Position numbers and translations under genes: made by a program. Positions 44,890 through 56,882 of a stretch of DNA of 64,000 nucleotides are shown piece by piece. Source of the DNA: Vombatus ursinus (lineage: Eukaryota; Chordata; Mammalia; Diprotodontia; Vombatidae); NCBI RefSeq assembly GCF_900497805.2, contig NW_020947390.1, forward strand, positions 5,708,528 to 5,772,527, read 5' to 3'. Under the pieces are notes generated by a model. The model ran no database searches and was not told where the DNA came from. It was given only the letters and a program-made list of their open reading frames with translations. Position 1 is the stretch's first letter; every line of letters begins with the position of its first letter.

Positions 44890-45485
44890 GTCTAAAAACC
44901 AATTAAGTCTGGCTGACTAATTGAAATTAACCAATAATCATATGGGGATGACATCAATGGTACTCATGAGCATTAAAAATACCCCTGGTCTCTCAGGGTC
45001 CCCTGAAGAACAGTTCAGCAACATCATTTCACACATCAATCATATCCATAGTCCTTTACCTCTCCAGGGAAAGGAAGGAAACACATTTCCTCCCTCATCT
45101 GTTATCCAGGGATAAGAGAATCATCTTATTTACATAGCTTTTGGTTTTGTTTTATGGTTCTTTTTGTTCATATTGTTGTATTCATTGTATATATAATTTT
45201 CTTGGTTCTTCTTACATTAGCCTCTCCAGAATTAGTGTTATAGTATTGGAGCCTCTGTTATTGGGGGCTGAGTCTGAGGTGCCAGTCTCTTCCCTGGGAT
45301 CAGAGTGGTAGTGCTGTGGTCCTTCTCTGCTCCTGGGGTCTAACTCCAGGATCATGGCCCATCCCTGTTCCACAGCTTCATCTTGTACTGAAAAGCTGGC
45401 TCACATTGGTTTTTCTCTTGGGTTTACATCTATCCAGTCCCTCAATTGTTTCTTCTCTCTCTCCTTCATTTGCTCTTCATCTTAC
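44890..45485. other. Unassigned, between L2 pieces
   Basis: Carries ggtctctcagggtcccctga, gaagaacagttcagcaacat and a T-rich tract, then a GC-richer part (ccttctctgctcctggggtc). It may be an unrecognised mobile element; no ends found. Confidence 0.3.
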
Positions 45486-45489
45486 TGAT

Positions 45490-45750
45490 CATTTAAGGTA
45501 TATTTCCCTAAAGATTCTGTCTTCAACTGTTGTCTTCTTTCTTTACACAGTCTTTCTTGGTATTTCATTCAATTCCACACATTCAACTATCACTTCTATG
45601 CACATGACCTCCAATCTGTATTTCCAACCCTAACTTCTTTCCAAAGTTTCAGACTGATATATTCAGTAGCTTATAGGACCTCTCCAACCTTTTTCCCCAC
45701 TAACACTTCAAATTCAGCATATCCACAACAAAGTATTTTCTCTTAGAAAC
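45490..45750 (+). repeat. L2 LINE ORF2 fragment
   Basis: Sense: acttctatgcacatgacctc, caatctgtatttccaaccct, cacttcaaattcagcatatc. Lies upstream of the tail copy at 46060. 45751-46059 shows nothing certain. Confidence 0.65.
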
Positions 45751-46244
45751 ATTGTTATGCATGAAGGTTAGGTTTTTATAGTGCTCACTATGCTGTACTT
45801 CAAGTAAATTTAGTTTAATAGGCTTTTGTGGACTAAACTGGGAATATATCCTCATTCTTACATTGTTTCTTTGGGAAAATGAATTTTAAACCATCAGTTT
45901 AAAGCCAAACTTTTGTAATGAAGCCTGTACAAAAGCTGCAACATGTCTGCACTGATCTGTATTATTAGTTATCTTCCTATACACATACCCTGTTTTCCTA
46001 CAGGGGCCCTTGTTATCATTTTTGTAAACACAATATACACAGTATACTGAATATTGTTATGGATGGATTGATGACTTTGGCTTCCTATTGCCTCTCATAT
46101 GAAATAAAATCTCCCCAGCTTGGCCATTTAAAATACTTTAAAAAAATCACATTCCAGTCTACCTTTCTGACTTACTGTTCTTGCTCTGTTCAATGCACTC
46201 TATGTTCCAGCCAAACTGGTCTCCATTCTATTTCTTGCCTTTGT

Positions 46245-46440
46245 GTATATGGACACACACTCACACACACACACACACACACTCTCTCTCTCTCTGTAAA
46301 TATATATATATATATATATATACACATACATACATACATACACATATATGTATACACACACACACAAAGGCAATATATATATACACATATATACATGTAT
46401 ATATGTATGTGTTTATGTGTATGTATATGTGTGTATACCT
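46245..46440. repeat. CA/CT/TA compound microsatellite
   Basis: (CA)n, (CT)n, (TA)n, (CATA)n and TG-rich parts in succession. Four overlapping open frames here, one of 172 codons, are artefacts of it. Confidence 0.96.
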
Positions 46441-46465
46441 ACCTATCTATCCCTTTTTGTTTGGA

Positions 46466-46728
46466 ATGCACTCCTAGGCAGCAAGGTGGTACAGTAGATA
46501 GTGACCAGGAATCAAGAAAACCTGAGTTCAAATCTGACTTTAGGTACTTGGTAGCTGTGTCACTGAACTCCTCTTAGCCTCAGTTTCCACATCTGTAAAA
46601 TGGGAGTAATAATAATACTTACCTCTCCCTCCCAAGGTTGTCATAAGGATCAAATGAGATAAAATTTATCAAGTTCTTTGCATACCTTAAAGTGCAATAT
46701 AAATGCTAGCTATAATTATTATTTCCAC
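46466..46728 (+). repeat. MIR SINE inside L2
   Basis: Sense MIR: taggcagcaaggtggtacag, acctgagttcaaatctgact, tcagtttccacatctgtaaa, atgggagtaataataatact, gtcataaggatcaaatgaga, and aatgctagctataattatta at the end. Confidence 0.9.
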
Positions 46729-47029
46729 TTCTTAGAATCAGCATTAGAAGGTATAGCTCAGGTGCCATCTCCAATGGGAAACCTTTTCCAATCCCTCTAG
46801 TTAGTGGTGTCTCCCTTTCAAATATCCTATATAAACTTACCTGACTGACTGCATGTTATTTCAATCCTAATCTCTTTGTAGAATGAATGCTTTTTGAGGG
46901 CAGGGAATATTTTCCATTTTGTCTTTGAATCTTTAGCACCATACCCTGCACAGAGCAGGTGCTTAACAAATACTTATTAGATTTAATGATGAGATGCTTT
47001 TGTCACTTCAATAACAAAATAAAAGCAAG

Positions 47030-47215
47030 GTCATATAATTAACAGAGCACCAGACTTGGAAAATCAGAAGACTCAGATTCACCTTTGCCACATACTTGGT
47101 GTGTGACTATAAATATGTCATTTAAATTTATTCCTTAGTTGATTTGTTCAATAAACACTCATGAGTAGCTGCTATGTACACTATACACTATGCGAGGCAC
47201 TTGGATATCTATAAA
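47030..47215. repeat. MIR (sense) and L2 tip (antisense)
   Basis: 47030-47135: agagcaccagacttggaaaa, tgtgtgactataaatatgtc. 47145-47215: ttcaataaacactcatgagt, gctgctatgtacac. 47216-47655 is unassigned; its 108-codon frame is unrecognised. Confidence 0.65.
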
Positions 47216-47659
47216 GTTTCAATAATTCAGGACCCTGGAACACTAACTATATATATTAGGCAAGACACTAAGAAGATACAGATAATATACAACATTGTAA
47301 ATGTAACAGTGGGGCCACTATTGAATGGTTCCTTATGTCATTCACTAGCAAGGACCATAGCATGTGTTATTAATCAAATGCTCATCCAAGATGCCAATTT
47401 GAGGAGTGGGGTGGTCTCAGTGTCAGCTTCTAGGGCTTCTCAAGGAAATTTTGGAAACTGTTATGACTTATTCATTTGGCTTTGTACCTTGTCAGAGTGA
47501 TCCCAGATTCTCCTTGTCTCAGGGTTTAGTCAGGGATTTATCCAATGAGACTCGGTTTGAAATGCCTCCACCCATAAAGAAAGTTCATCCCTTAAAGGAA
47601 AAGAATACATAGGTACAAAATATCTAGAAAAGCTGTTTTTGTAGTGGCAAGGAACTATA

Positions 47660-48250
47660 GTTTAAGCTGGTGCCCATCAACTGGGAAATGACCAAATAAA
47701 TTATGATAGATGAATGTAATATATGAATATATGAATTTAATGAATGTATGATATATGAATATAATGAATGAATGTACTATTATCCTACAAGAATTGATGA
47801 AAGGGAAGGTTTCAGGGAAACCTGGGAAGACTCCTATGAACTGAATCAGAATGAAGTAAGCAAAACCAAGAGAACGATTTATATAACAATAAGCAATTTT
47901 GGAAGACTTAAGAACTCTGATCAATGCAATGGCCAATCATCATTCCAGAGGACAAAGGATGAAGTATGCTATTCAACTCCTGACAGAAAGGTGACAGACT
48001 AAGGGTACAGAATGATATAAATATATGCACACACACATACATATAGATACACATACATATATACACACACATACATAGATTATATATATATATACACACA
48101 CATATATATCTATGTATGTAAATTTTGGACAGGGCTCATGTGGGAATTTATTTTGTCTATGTATGTTTGTTAAAGGGTTTAGTTTCTCTTTTTTCTTTGT
48201 CTTCAATGTGGTAGAGAAGAGTGGAAGAGAGAGAAAATAGATTTTTAAAT
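47660..48250 (+). repeat. L1 LINE 3' end
   Basis: Sense: gcccatcaactgggaaatga, aactgaatcagaatgaagta, aagacttaagaactctgatc, ggacaggg...catgtgggaatttat, gtctatgtatgtttgttaaa. A TA/CA repeat (48020-48120) lies inside. 5' truncated. Confidence 0.88.
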
Positions 48251-48259
48251 TAAAATTTG

Positions 48260-48285
48260 AATTGAAATTGAATTCAATTTCAATT
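48260..48285. repeat. 26-bp perfect palindrome
   Basis: Centred on GAATTC (48270-48275) with 10-bp arms aattgaaatt / aatttcaatt, in the A/T-rich end of the L1. Confidence 0.9.
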
Positions 48286-48299
48286 GAACTTAATTTTAA

Positions 48300-50265
48300 A
48301 AAATTAAAAAGAAAGTGTATCTCTTGTTCTGTCCCAGATGCTTTTCAATTGAGGCCATTCATCAAAACTTACTGCATTCGGCTCTTTAATCATTATGTCA
48401 GAAATGAATTGAACCAAATACATCAAAGCAACCAGAGGATTCTCTTCTTTCAGTCCATGATGTTGTTGTCTGCAAGAAATGCCAAACCCAAGATCTCAGC
48501 CCTTCTTCCATTCACTTTCACATGGAACTGGCCAGCGTTATTTCCCAGGGCTTTTCTGGCAGGTGTCTATCCCTAAGGTTTTCCCACTCACTGTGTAATC
48601 TCAGAGAGGGCTAATGTCCAAGTGGTGGACATGATTCAGGAACTTGGGGACCTTCCGTTTGTCTCTTTGTCTTGGCAGATTAGGTTTGACTCAGTTGGAC
48701 ACTTGAATTCTTTGCTTATTCCCTGATCTGGGTAACCTGTCTGTCTCTACCTGTGCTCTCAGAGGTGCTCTTCACACAGTCTCTTTCCCTTGTGCCTGGC
48801 TCATGCCCAAAGAGTGAAATCATATCACAGGAAAATGACTGTCATTCTGACATCACCAAAGCCTTCCTATCCTACTTATGTGATCATGGGCCATAGACAT
48901 ATCCTTAGTTGGTGGTCGTTTGCTCAGGACCATTTCTACGAGGTTATCAAGGCAAATGAATCTGTTACACATAATGGGGTACTTATTATATTCCCTAAGA
49001 GTGTAAGTATAAGGTTCACCTACTTCATACTAGACCCAATCTAAAGTGAATGGTGTTGTCTGTTTGGGGTCCTTATTCAGTGTATAGTGCTCCTAAATTA
49101 TGATTCTCCCTTCAGGAACTGACATAAAATCTAAAGGGATACTTAGAATCAAATATTGGGTTTTATTTCAATCTAACCAGCAAGTTAGAGAGGAGAAAAT
49201 ATGGAGAGGAGAGGAAAAGGGAATTGGAGGAAGAGAGGAAGAGAAAAGGCAGCAGAGAGGCTGAGCCCAGAGCCCACCCAACTACGTATGACCCAATAGA
49301 ACAGGTTGTTGAAGGATTCTGCCTTCATTTTGTTCATTTCTAAAAAAGAAAGAAGTCACATTAACCTTGGGGTTGTTTGAAAACCTGAATCCAACCCAGG
49401 AGTACGTTCATCATTTAGTTCCTGAGCGCGCGCGCACACACACACACATACACACACACACAAATGACAACTCTTAAGAGTAATTGCAAAACCTAGGAGT
49501 CAAGATTTTTTTGTCTTGTGAATCTGCTGCATCTGGTACATTAACCTTTATTATAGAATTAGCTCCACTTTCTTCTAACTAAATCTAGTGTAGAGTTATT
49601 AGATAATAGCATCCAGGAATGAGATTTGAGAAATGCCAAGGTACAAGTTAATTAGCAAAAATGCAAGAGAAATAAACTTAGCAGGAAAGGCAGAATCCCA
49701 AATTAAGCAGTTGCTTTTCAGTTATTTGCAGCAGAATATTTTCTTCTGGGGAATTTCTGTGGGTGGTATCAGTTACGTTGAAGTGTTTGAAAGGAGATGT
49801 CATATTTAACTTAAAACACAACAGCTTTGGAGTGAATGTCAATAAAACCTATAAATTATGAATATTCTGTCTTGTAGCATGTTTGATGAGGACTGTCAAT
49901 AAGCAAAATTGTATCTCCTAGGATTACAGTCCTGAATACTAATTTGAGGCTTTTCATTTCATGTTGCACTAAAAGGACCCTAGGAGAATAGGAACAAATT
50001 GGACATCTGTTGAGTTAGCATTCTAGGAGTAAAATTGGACCAATATACCACTTCAGAAAATAGACAGCAAAAAATCTTTAGTGCATTTATAATTTAATAT
50101 TGTTGATGTTTTGGCTTCAATGATTTTTTAAAATTTGAAATCAACTCAAAGTCTCCGAAAAAGCTATTTGAATCAGTCATATACATACCCAAACACACCT
50201 TAATTAGTTGATGTTCCTGGTGATGAATTTAATCCCTAAGGGAATAAATCTGTGACCATACCTAC
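48300..50265. other. Repeat-free stretch with candidate regulatory DNA
   Basis: Only a short CG/CA microsatellite (49429-49461) interrupts. 49500-50100 has many homeodomain-type TAAT/ATTA cores and balanced composition (cctataaattatgaatattc, ttgcagcagaatattttctt). Frames such as 48262-48576 and 48790-49044 (104 and 84 codons) resemble no family I know. Confidence 0.35.
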
Positions 50266-50269
50266 CTAG

Positions 50270-50790
50270 ACAACAGCTTGGCCTAGGTTCAAATCCTAAT
50301 TCTGCCTAGTTATATGATAAAGAAGTTACTTATACCTTTTTTGTGGACCTCAATTTCCTTATCTGCAAAATGAGGTGAGACCTTGGTCTTGAGATACAGT
50401 ATACTAAAATATCTAGAGGGAAGGATTTGATCTATATTTAGAATCTGAAGTCCTATTTTCAAGTCCTGATCCTGAAACATATGAGCTGCATGATCATGGA
50501 TGTCATTTAACCTTTCAGTAAGTAAATAAGACAACTCTCTAAGAATGTAGCCACAGACGATCATGCATTATTGAAGGGATTTTAAATACCAGGAGTTCCT
50601 CTCATAGATGAAATCACAGGCCTAAATAAAAAAACAAAACAAAACAAAAGAGAACCTTTATTCAAATTTCACCTATCTTGCTCACTCTCTACATGATGAG
50701 CAATTTACTTAACCTCTCTGGGTTCCAGTTTTGCAGTCTGAAAAATGAATCCAATCTTCTCAAGTCTCTCTGAATTAATGAACTTATTAA
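50270..50790 (+). repeat. Three MIR SINE remnants in a row
   Basis: Sense MIR motifs recur at 50275-50390 (cctaggttcaaatcctaatt), 50440-50600 (aacatatgagctgcatgatc) and 50650-50790 (gagcaatttacttaacctct). Separate old insertions. Confidence 0.65.
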
Positions 50791-50929
50791 AAAAAATAGT
50801 GTATGTGACCAAAACAACACCACTCACCCTACGCAGATGCGGTTCAGTCTCAGCAAACTGATGGCACACTGTGCTATGTGTACTATTCAATGATGGAAAC
50901 TCTGAGATATCAGAATCAGCCCTATTATG

Positions 50930-51110
50930 ATTGCAGGATCATAAATTTATTGCAGAAGGGACTTTAGAGACCATCTAATCCAAATTCCTCATTTTACATA
51001 TGAAGAACTGCCAGGGAAGTTGTATGACTTGACCAGGGTCATACAACTAGTAGGCATCTGAAATAAGATTTGAACCCATTATCTTCCTGATTCCAAATCA
51101 AGTATTCTGT
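50930..51110 (-). repeat. MIR SINE
   Basis: Antisense: gggactttagagaccatcta, cattttacatatgaagaact, cagggtcatacaactagtag, ttcctgattccaaatcaag. Confidence 0.82.
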
Positions 51111-51114
51111 TATT

Positions 51115-51670
51115 CATCCTTCATTTTTGAAGAAGAACAATGGCATCATGGGGTGATGTCTTACCTTGTGTATAAACCAGATTTAAGTGAGGCAGAGTTG
51201 TACAAAGTCATCAGGCTAACTCTCTCTTCCAGTCATTGAAGTCCAGTGTCAGGACAAAAGTCAAGATAACTGGTGATGGCCTGGGATGCAGTGGATGACC
51301 TTGGTGTTTTTGATGTCTAACCAAGTTCTAAGCATCCCACAGTGTCTGCTCCAGCTATGTTCACAGCTATTTGAACAAACTATTCTCATCTGCCTATTCC
51401 TGGACAAAATCTTCACATGCTTATGGTAAACATCCCCCTAACTTGCTAATGGGTTTGAGACCTGTTGGTTACCCTCATCTAATTTAGCCCGTGTGCTGAA
51501 ACCATTCTACCAGGGTGTGGCTGCTGTGCATGCTACAGCTTCTTGGAGCCACAGGTGAGAGTTGGGTGAAGGTGGACACCAAAGGTGGAGAAACAGCCCT
51601 GAAAAAACCTCAGCCAGCCCTCATTTCAGGGGTGCTAGTTCTCCCTGAACACCTCACATACCCCAATCAC
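51115..51670 (+). repeat. Long form of the gaagaggacc SINE, full copy
   Basis: The first ~190 bp match the short SINE (ttgaagaagaacaatggcat, atttaagtgaggcagagttg, tgatggcctgggatgcagtg). A further ~360 bp follow (ttttgatgtctaaccaagtt, gaccattctaccagggtgtgg-like text, gtggacaccaaaggtggaga) and end ctccctgaacacctcacata. Partner of 40066-40490. Confidence 0.8.
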
Positions 51671-52388
51671 TGGTAGTAAATCAAGTGCCAGATTGCCAAT
51701 GCCACAAGTTAAAAGCTCTCTGACTGTGTAACTGGAACAAGGTAGCACTTCAAAGAAGGAGTTAATCAGGGCAAGGACGATGCTGACCCACTGAGGTTCT
51801 GACAGAGTTGTTTTCAGGGTACGAGTGAGGATAGTGAAGTTTATTTATTTATTCTTTTTTGGTGAGACATACAAGATAAAAAAAAAAGCATTGCTTTAAA
51901 ATACAGCTTGGGAACTATCTCATTTTCCCTCACTGCATGGTTAACAGGCAGCTAATCATGTGGAAGTACATGGTCCAGGTAGCAATTTGTAGTATTTCTG
52001 CATTTTGAAATGGAGTCCTGTGAAATCACATCATCCTGTCTGTATGCTATTTAATTTCAAACAGCTGGGTACAGTTGTGAAAATAAATTTGGAATACTTC
52101 ACAGCTTTTAAAAATTGTATTTGCACACAGAATAATTATTGCACACTTTCTTTCAAAAGCAATATTTATTTTCCAGGAAGATAAGGAAGACATTAGATTT
52201 TGATGTAGGAAATGCTGTTGTTTGGGGGTGGGAGTAGCTATTATACATAAAAATTGCACTTAGGAAAGTGTTCTGCCCTGTAAGCACTCATTGAATAAAG
52301 TATAACATCCCATATGAAGAAGTTATATGGAAGTCTGGATTTATTAACATTTGGGGGGGAAATAAAATTGATGTTGGGTTTTTCATGC
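51671..52388. other. Repeat-free; candidate conserved element
   Basis: 52000-52330 has mixed composition with octamer- and homeodomain-like text (ttaatttcaaacagctgggt, cacacagaataattattgca). No frame of note. Confidence 0.35.
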
Positions 52389-52389
52389 C

Positions 52390-52580
52390 TGAAATGGCTA
52401 GGATTTATATATCATTTTAATGTTTGCCAAACACTTTAAATACAAGGAGTCTCAAAATTCTTAATGCTGTGAATGACACAAGACTTCTGGGACATCCTGT
52501 GTATTTCCACTTAATCCTGACATTGATGCAGGCAGGATTCAAACTCGGGTCTTCCTGATTCCAGTGTTCTATCAATTTCA
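52390..52580 (-). repeat. MIR SINE
   Basis: Worn antisense MIR: tcattttaatgtttgccaaa, gcaggattcaaactcgggtc, ttcctgattccagtgttcta. Confidence 0.7.
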
Positions 52581-55540
52581 AAGACAATAAGCAAGTTTAA
52601 TGAACTATTTTAGGGGAACTCAATAGAAAAAAGACAACTGGGAAAAATCTCAACAAAATATACAGGAACAAAAAAAAATAGTGAATGGGCCTTCTTGAAT
52701 TTTTAGCTAAATAATTGTCAAAAACTTTGGATATGACCTGGACCAGAACCCACACTGGGTTTTTATGGCATCAAAAGTTAGGTAGAGAATTCAAAATTTT
52801 CTTATTTATAGTCATGTTGGGTGTCGTCTTCAAGCCACAATGATGTAATTATGGCCATCCACAGTGGACTGAATTTATGATTCTCCATCATTAATATGCA
52901 TACCAGTTTCAATTTGGGGATTTTCAACACTTGAAACTTTGCCCTTACCAATCTTACCTTGGATGCTGTGCCTTTAATCATTTCTTTGCTCTGAGACTAG
53001 GGAGGTGACAAATGGAAAGTTTCAGCTCTTCCCTCTTACAGCAAAAAACATGGAAACTTAAGGAACATTAAGGGCCATCAGAATTAGGTGTTGATTTTCT
53101 GCTGGCCTATCCAAGGGCTCTGACTTAGAAAAAACAAGTACCCTTAGAACATTCTTCTGACCCTGGGACTCAACCAGATCCCTGTCTCAACCTATTGGGA
53201 ATAGCTGAATATTTTCTCCCATGTTTAGCCAATCTGAATCTAGCATCACAGAAGAATCTGGCTGTCCTGTTATCTTCTACAACAGGAAGAAAAATGAAGC
53301 TCGCTCTGAGCAGCACTAAGAAAAGTAATAATAATAATAAAAAAAAAGGCATAACACTGGCAATTGTGATGTCAGTGCCACTCTATGAAGAGCCTGGCTT
53401 ACAGAATGATGAATCACTTCCCACCCTTCTACTAAGTCTCCTCTTAAATAGACATTTGGGAGCCAGAATGGAAAAAAAAATGACTATAAATAATAATAAT
53501 ACTAAAAAACCAAACAAAAACAGTTGGATTTTCATGTGTTAGAGCAGAGTTGAACTGGTTCCTAGGACTGCCTCAATAAAGTTATAGAGTCAGAGAGAAG
53601 TCCTTGGCTTTATTTGATTCAGAAACAGGAATGCAGTATGTTAGTAGGTATGAGATTAAGGATATAACAACTATAAAATGGTTCTTGTTATTAAGACACA
53701 AGAGCTTTAAAGTTATAAATATTTTGTGATGGCTTGCCAGTTTCAGCCCATGCCCAGAATATTGTTGTAAATCCACTTCTATATATCTAAGAGACAAGAA
53801 CACAAAAGCAGCTCACATAAAAATGAATTGGTGCAGCTACAGAGAGCTTGAACCTACTATTAAGCCTATATCCTCAGCCATTAAATGTTCTACCCCATTT
53901 TCAGTTATGTTAACACTCAAAAGCTCCCTCTTTCTGGTTTTTAACTGCCCACATCTTATAGGGAACATCTGGATGAATGACTCAGAGTCTACAAGCTATC
54001 CTGCAAAGGCATTTTTGGTTTTTTAGAAAAGAATTTAGAGCACTTTCATAAAGTCTGAATAAGCACGAGTAGCTCCCCTTTGGAGTTTAGGTTCTTAAGG
54101 TGCGTCTTTTATTTGCAGCATTAGAAACATCCCTTCTGAACATTATTTTTCAGAGACAGGTGCTGCTAAATAAATTAACATGCCTCAGCAAAATGCAAAT
54201 GAATAGATAGTTCAATGGCAGGAATATATATTTCTGCAAATCATGAATTCTGGTAGAATTGAGGAGATGGATATTCATTGCTTATTCTAGAGAGAGCCTG
54301 ATGTATCTTAAAAGAATTCACATTTCAACATTTGAGCTTTTCATTATAACCACACTTTTGTCAGTGTTAATATTCCCAATTTTGATATACATGTAAGAAA
54401 AGTTATATTTTTTTTCAAGAGCTCTTTTGATATTTTAAAGATTCAAAGTTGTGTTTTACACAAATGGACAAAGATGACTTTCCTCCAGACAACTTTTATG
54501 GCATTTACAATTCATTGATTTCTTCAAAGGGCTTCATGGGAATAAGGCATGGATCCAGATGTAGAAGCTAGTACAGCTGCTAATATAAATTGAAGAAACC
54601 ATTTAATCTACCTATTTACATGAAGATAGATAGATACAGATACATTATGTGTATTTATGATGACCTTATCTCATATACTACTACTAAACTTAGTCCTAAA
54701 TTTTTGGATACAGAAGTCTATGATACACGTATCTAGCTGCCGTGGCACTAGCAAAGCTATGCTGAAACTCAGCCATTGGTTTTACTCATTGCAATGCAGG
54801 CTAGTAGCAAAGTCCTGGTGCCCATGGGAGAAGGTTCTCTTACATCACCCTTCTTAAAAATGAAAAGGTCTTTCACGCTTAAAATGAGCATGTTCATTGA
54901 TTTTTATCGAGGTGGCCGTGAGCTACATATACAATCACAGCGCTCGTGATGATCCAGTTGAATATCAATAAGAGCCATGTTCTTAGTTTTCCCCTTCCTC
55001 TTGAAATGGCCAGGTTCAAATTTCAGCACCTAAAAAGAAAAGGATACTTTCTGTTAGAATGTCTTTTGAGGTTGACCTCAATCAGGCTGCCATCACTTCT
55101 TCCCTTAATGATATACTTAGTTCAATCAACAGATCTTTGTTAATAGCTAAACACGTGGTGGGTAGCACAGGTCAAATAATGATGTAGTAATGAAATAGAA
55201 GACATGGACCACATACCTTTTGTAGGTTGGCACTTTATATCTATAGCTCTGTTTGGTTTGAACTCTAAGGAACAAGATGTCCCACCCAGGATAATGTGAT
55301 CACCTGAAATCTCATCACTATGTTGTTTAGCTCAACTTTGGATATTCAAAACCTTCCCCACTCCCTCAAGCCTCCTCTCCCCTCTGATAGGAGAGCAATT
55401 AACTCTTTCCAAAGCTCTCTTTTACAGAAATCTGGATATGGGCTTTCTAGCTAACTATGCATTTTCTATCTGCTGCTCTGCTTGGTTTGAACTACAAGGA
55501 ACATGATGTCCCCGAGCAGATACCCACTGCTATTTTCTCC
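52581..55540. other. 3 kb almost free of recognised repeats
   Basis: The longest repeat-poor run. Candidate conserved patches: 52800-53010 (cacaatgatgtaattatggc, tccatcattaatatgcatac) and 54110-54240 (ttaacatgcctcagcaaaat followed by an ATGCAAAT octamer). The 115-codon frame at 53195-53542 and others lack any family pattern. No splice-bounded exon was identified. Confidence 0.4.
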
Positions 55541-55544
55541 TCCT

Positions 55545-55700
55545 CACTTTCCAGCTTCTTTTTGAGTGTTGTCTTCCTACATGAAATTGTAAGCTCCTTG
55601 AGGGCAAGGCCTTTCTTTTTCATAATTGTATCCCCAGCACTTAGCACAGTGCCTAGCAAATAGCAGGCACTTAATACATGTTTATTGAATTGAATTGAAT
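55545..55700 (+). repeat. L2 LINE 3' end
   Basis: Sense: gaaattgtaagctccttgag, ccccagcacttagcacagtg, tagcaggcacttaatacatg. Confidence 0.85.
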
Positions 55701-55814
55701 CAGCATATAGGATTTTGATTAAAACCAGTTAATTTTCAGTATAGGAAGAAGTGAACAAATTTCACAAATATAGTTTATATTTAGAATGTCAAGGCAACAT
55801 TGTTTTCTTGAAGC

Positions 55815-56040
55815 AATAATAGCACACATGCAGTGCGTTATGCTTTGCCAAGCGCTTCATATGTATTATCTCATTTGGTCTTCATAAAAAAACCTGTGAG
55901 GGAGAAGCTATTATTAAGTTAAGAAAGGTTTAGTGACTCATACAGAGTTGCATAGTTAGTAGGTAACTGAGGCAAGATTTGAACCCAGATCTTCCTGATT
56001 CTAAGTCTAGGACTCTATACCCTGTGCCACCTTGCTATTC
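55815..56040 (-). repeat. MIR SINE
   Basis: Antisense: tgccaagcgcttcatatgta, tctcatttggtcttcataaa, gaggcaagatttgaacccag, atcttcctgattctaagtct. Confidence 0.88.
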
Positions 56041-56314
56041 ATTCACTTTGATATAGGTGTGGTCCTGACTAAGTAAAATCTTGAAGTTTTTACAGGTATG
56101 GCATGTTTATTGAATGAAAGAATGAATGGAACTTGCAGTTCATAGCAAAGATTCAGGTTCTACCTTTACATGCTACCATTTAATCAAGACATCAAATCTT
56201 ATACTAACAATTATCATCTTGGTTTAAAGAAGTTCAGATAGAATCTTAACTTGTTTAATAATTATTCTCCCGTATTGCAGATACTGAGTAGGATTCAACT
56301 CGAGGAACAATATC

Positions 56315-56317
<3 letters not shown>

Positions 56318-56348
<31 letters not shown>
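56318..56348. repeat. (TA)n microsatellite
   Basis: About 15 TA units. 56041-56317 holds nothing recognised. Confidence 0.95.
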
Positions 56349-56355
<7 letters not shown>

Positions 56356-56364
56356 ATTTTTTTA

Positions 56365-56635
56365 ATGCTTTTATCATGTGTACTCCTATGTATCTTTCAT
56401 GTGTGTCCCCTTTTCTTCTTTTTTTACCATAAGCCCCTTGAGGGTAGAGAAGCGTGTTGTGCTGGAAAAATAACTGGATTTGAAGTTAGAAGACCTGGGA
56501 GCCAATCCTGGCTCCAAAACTTACTAGCTATGTGACCTTGTCTCGTTCTAAAACTCAGTACCTATACTACTTCCAGTGGTGGTTATGGAGAAAACAATAT
56601 ATAAATGTGAGTTATTATTATTATCAATAATAATT
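56365..56635 (+). repeat. L2 tail scrap then MIR SINE
   Basis: 56365-56450: tgtactcctatgtatctttc to ataagccccttgagggtaga (L2). 56455-56635: agcgtgttgtgctggaaaaa, gaagacctgggagccaatcc, actagctatgtgaccttgtc (MIR). Confidence 0.75.
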
Positions 56636-56639
56636 GACA

Positions 56640-56882
56640 ATTGAGCCGGTGGCTCAATGGATAGAGCATTCAGCCTGAAGCCAGGAAGACCTGAGTTCAA
56701 ATCCAGCCTCAGACACTTCCTAGCTGTGTGACCCTGGGTAAATTATTTAACCTCTAATTACCTGACAATATGAATCCACTGGAGAAGGAAATGGCAAACC
56801 ACTGCAGTATCTTTCCCAAGAAAATTCCAAATGGGGTCATGAAGGGTCAGACATGACAAAAATGACCCAACAACAAAATCAT
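56640..56882 (+). repeat. Marsupial MIR-related SINE, long-tailed type
   Basis: Sense, near full length: tggctcaatggatagagcat, gacctgagttcaaatccagc, gagaaggaaatggcaaacca, ccaaatggggtcatgaaggg, acccaacaacaaaatc. Confidence 0.92.

Larger units (their letters stand above)
46060..46990 (+). repeat. L2 LINE 3' part with two interruptions
   Basis: Sense: ctattgcctctcatatgaaa, agtctacctttctgacttac, gcactctatgttccagccaa; then the microsatellite; tttggaatgcactcct; then a MIR; then ctcaggtgccatctccaatg, cttttccaatccctctagtt, accataccctgcacagagca, aggtgcttaacaaatactta. Without the inserts about 0.47 kb of continuous L2 remains. Confidence 0.88.

Noticed and set aside
46059-46577. 172-codon open frame, longest in the window
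   Set aside because: It starts in L2, runs through a CA/CT/TA microsatellite and ends in a MIR; the peptide is mostly TH, YI and HI repeats.
49429-49461. CpG island (gcgcgcgcgc)
   Set aside because: Only five CG units at the edge of a CA microsatellite; surrounding DNA is AT-rich.
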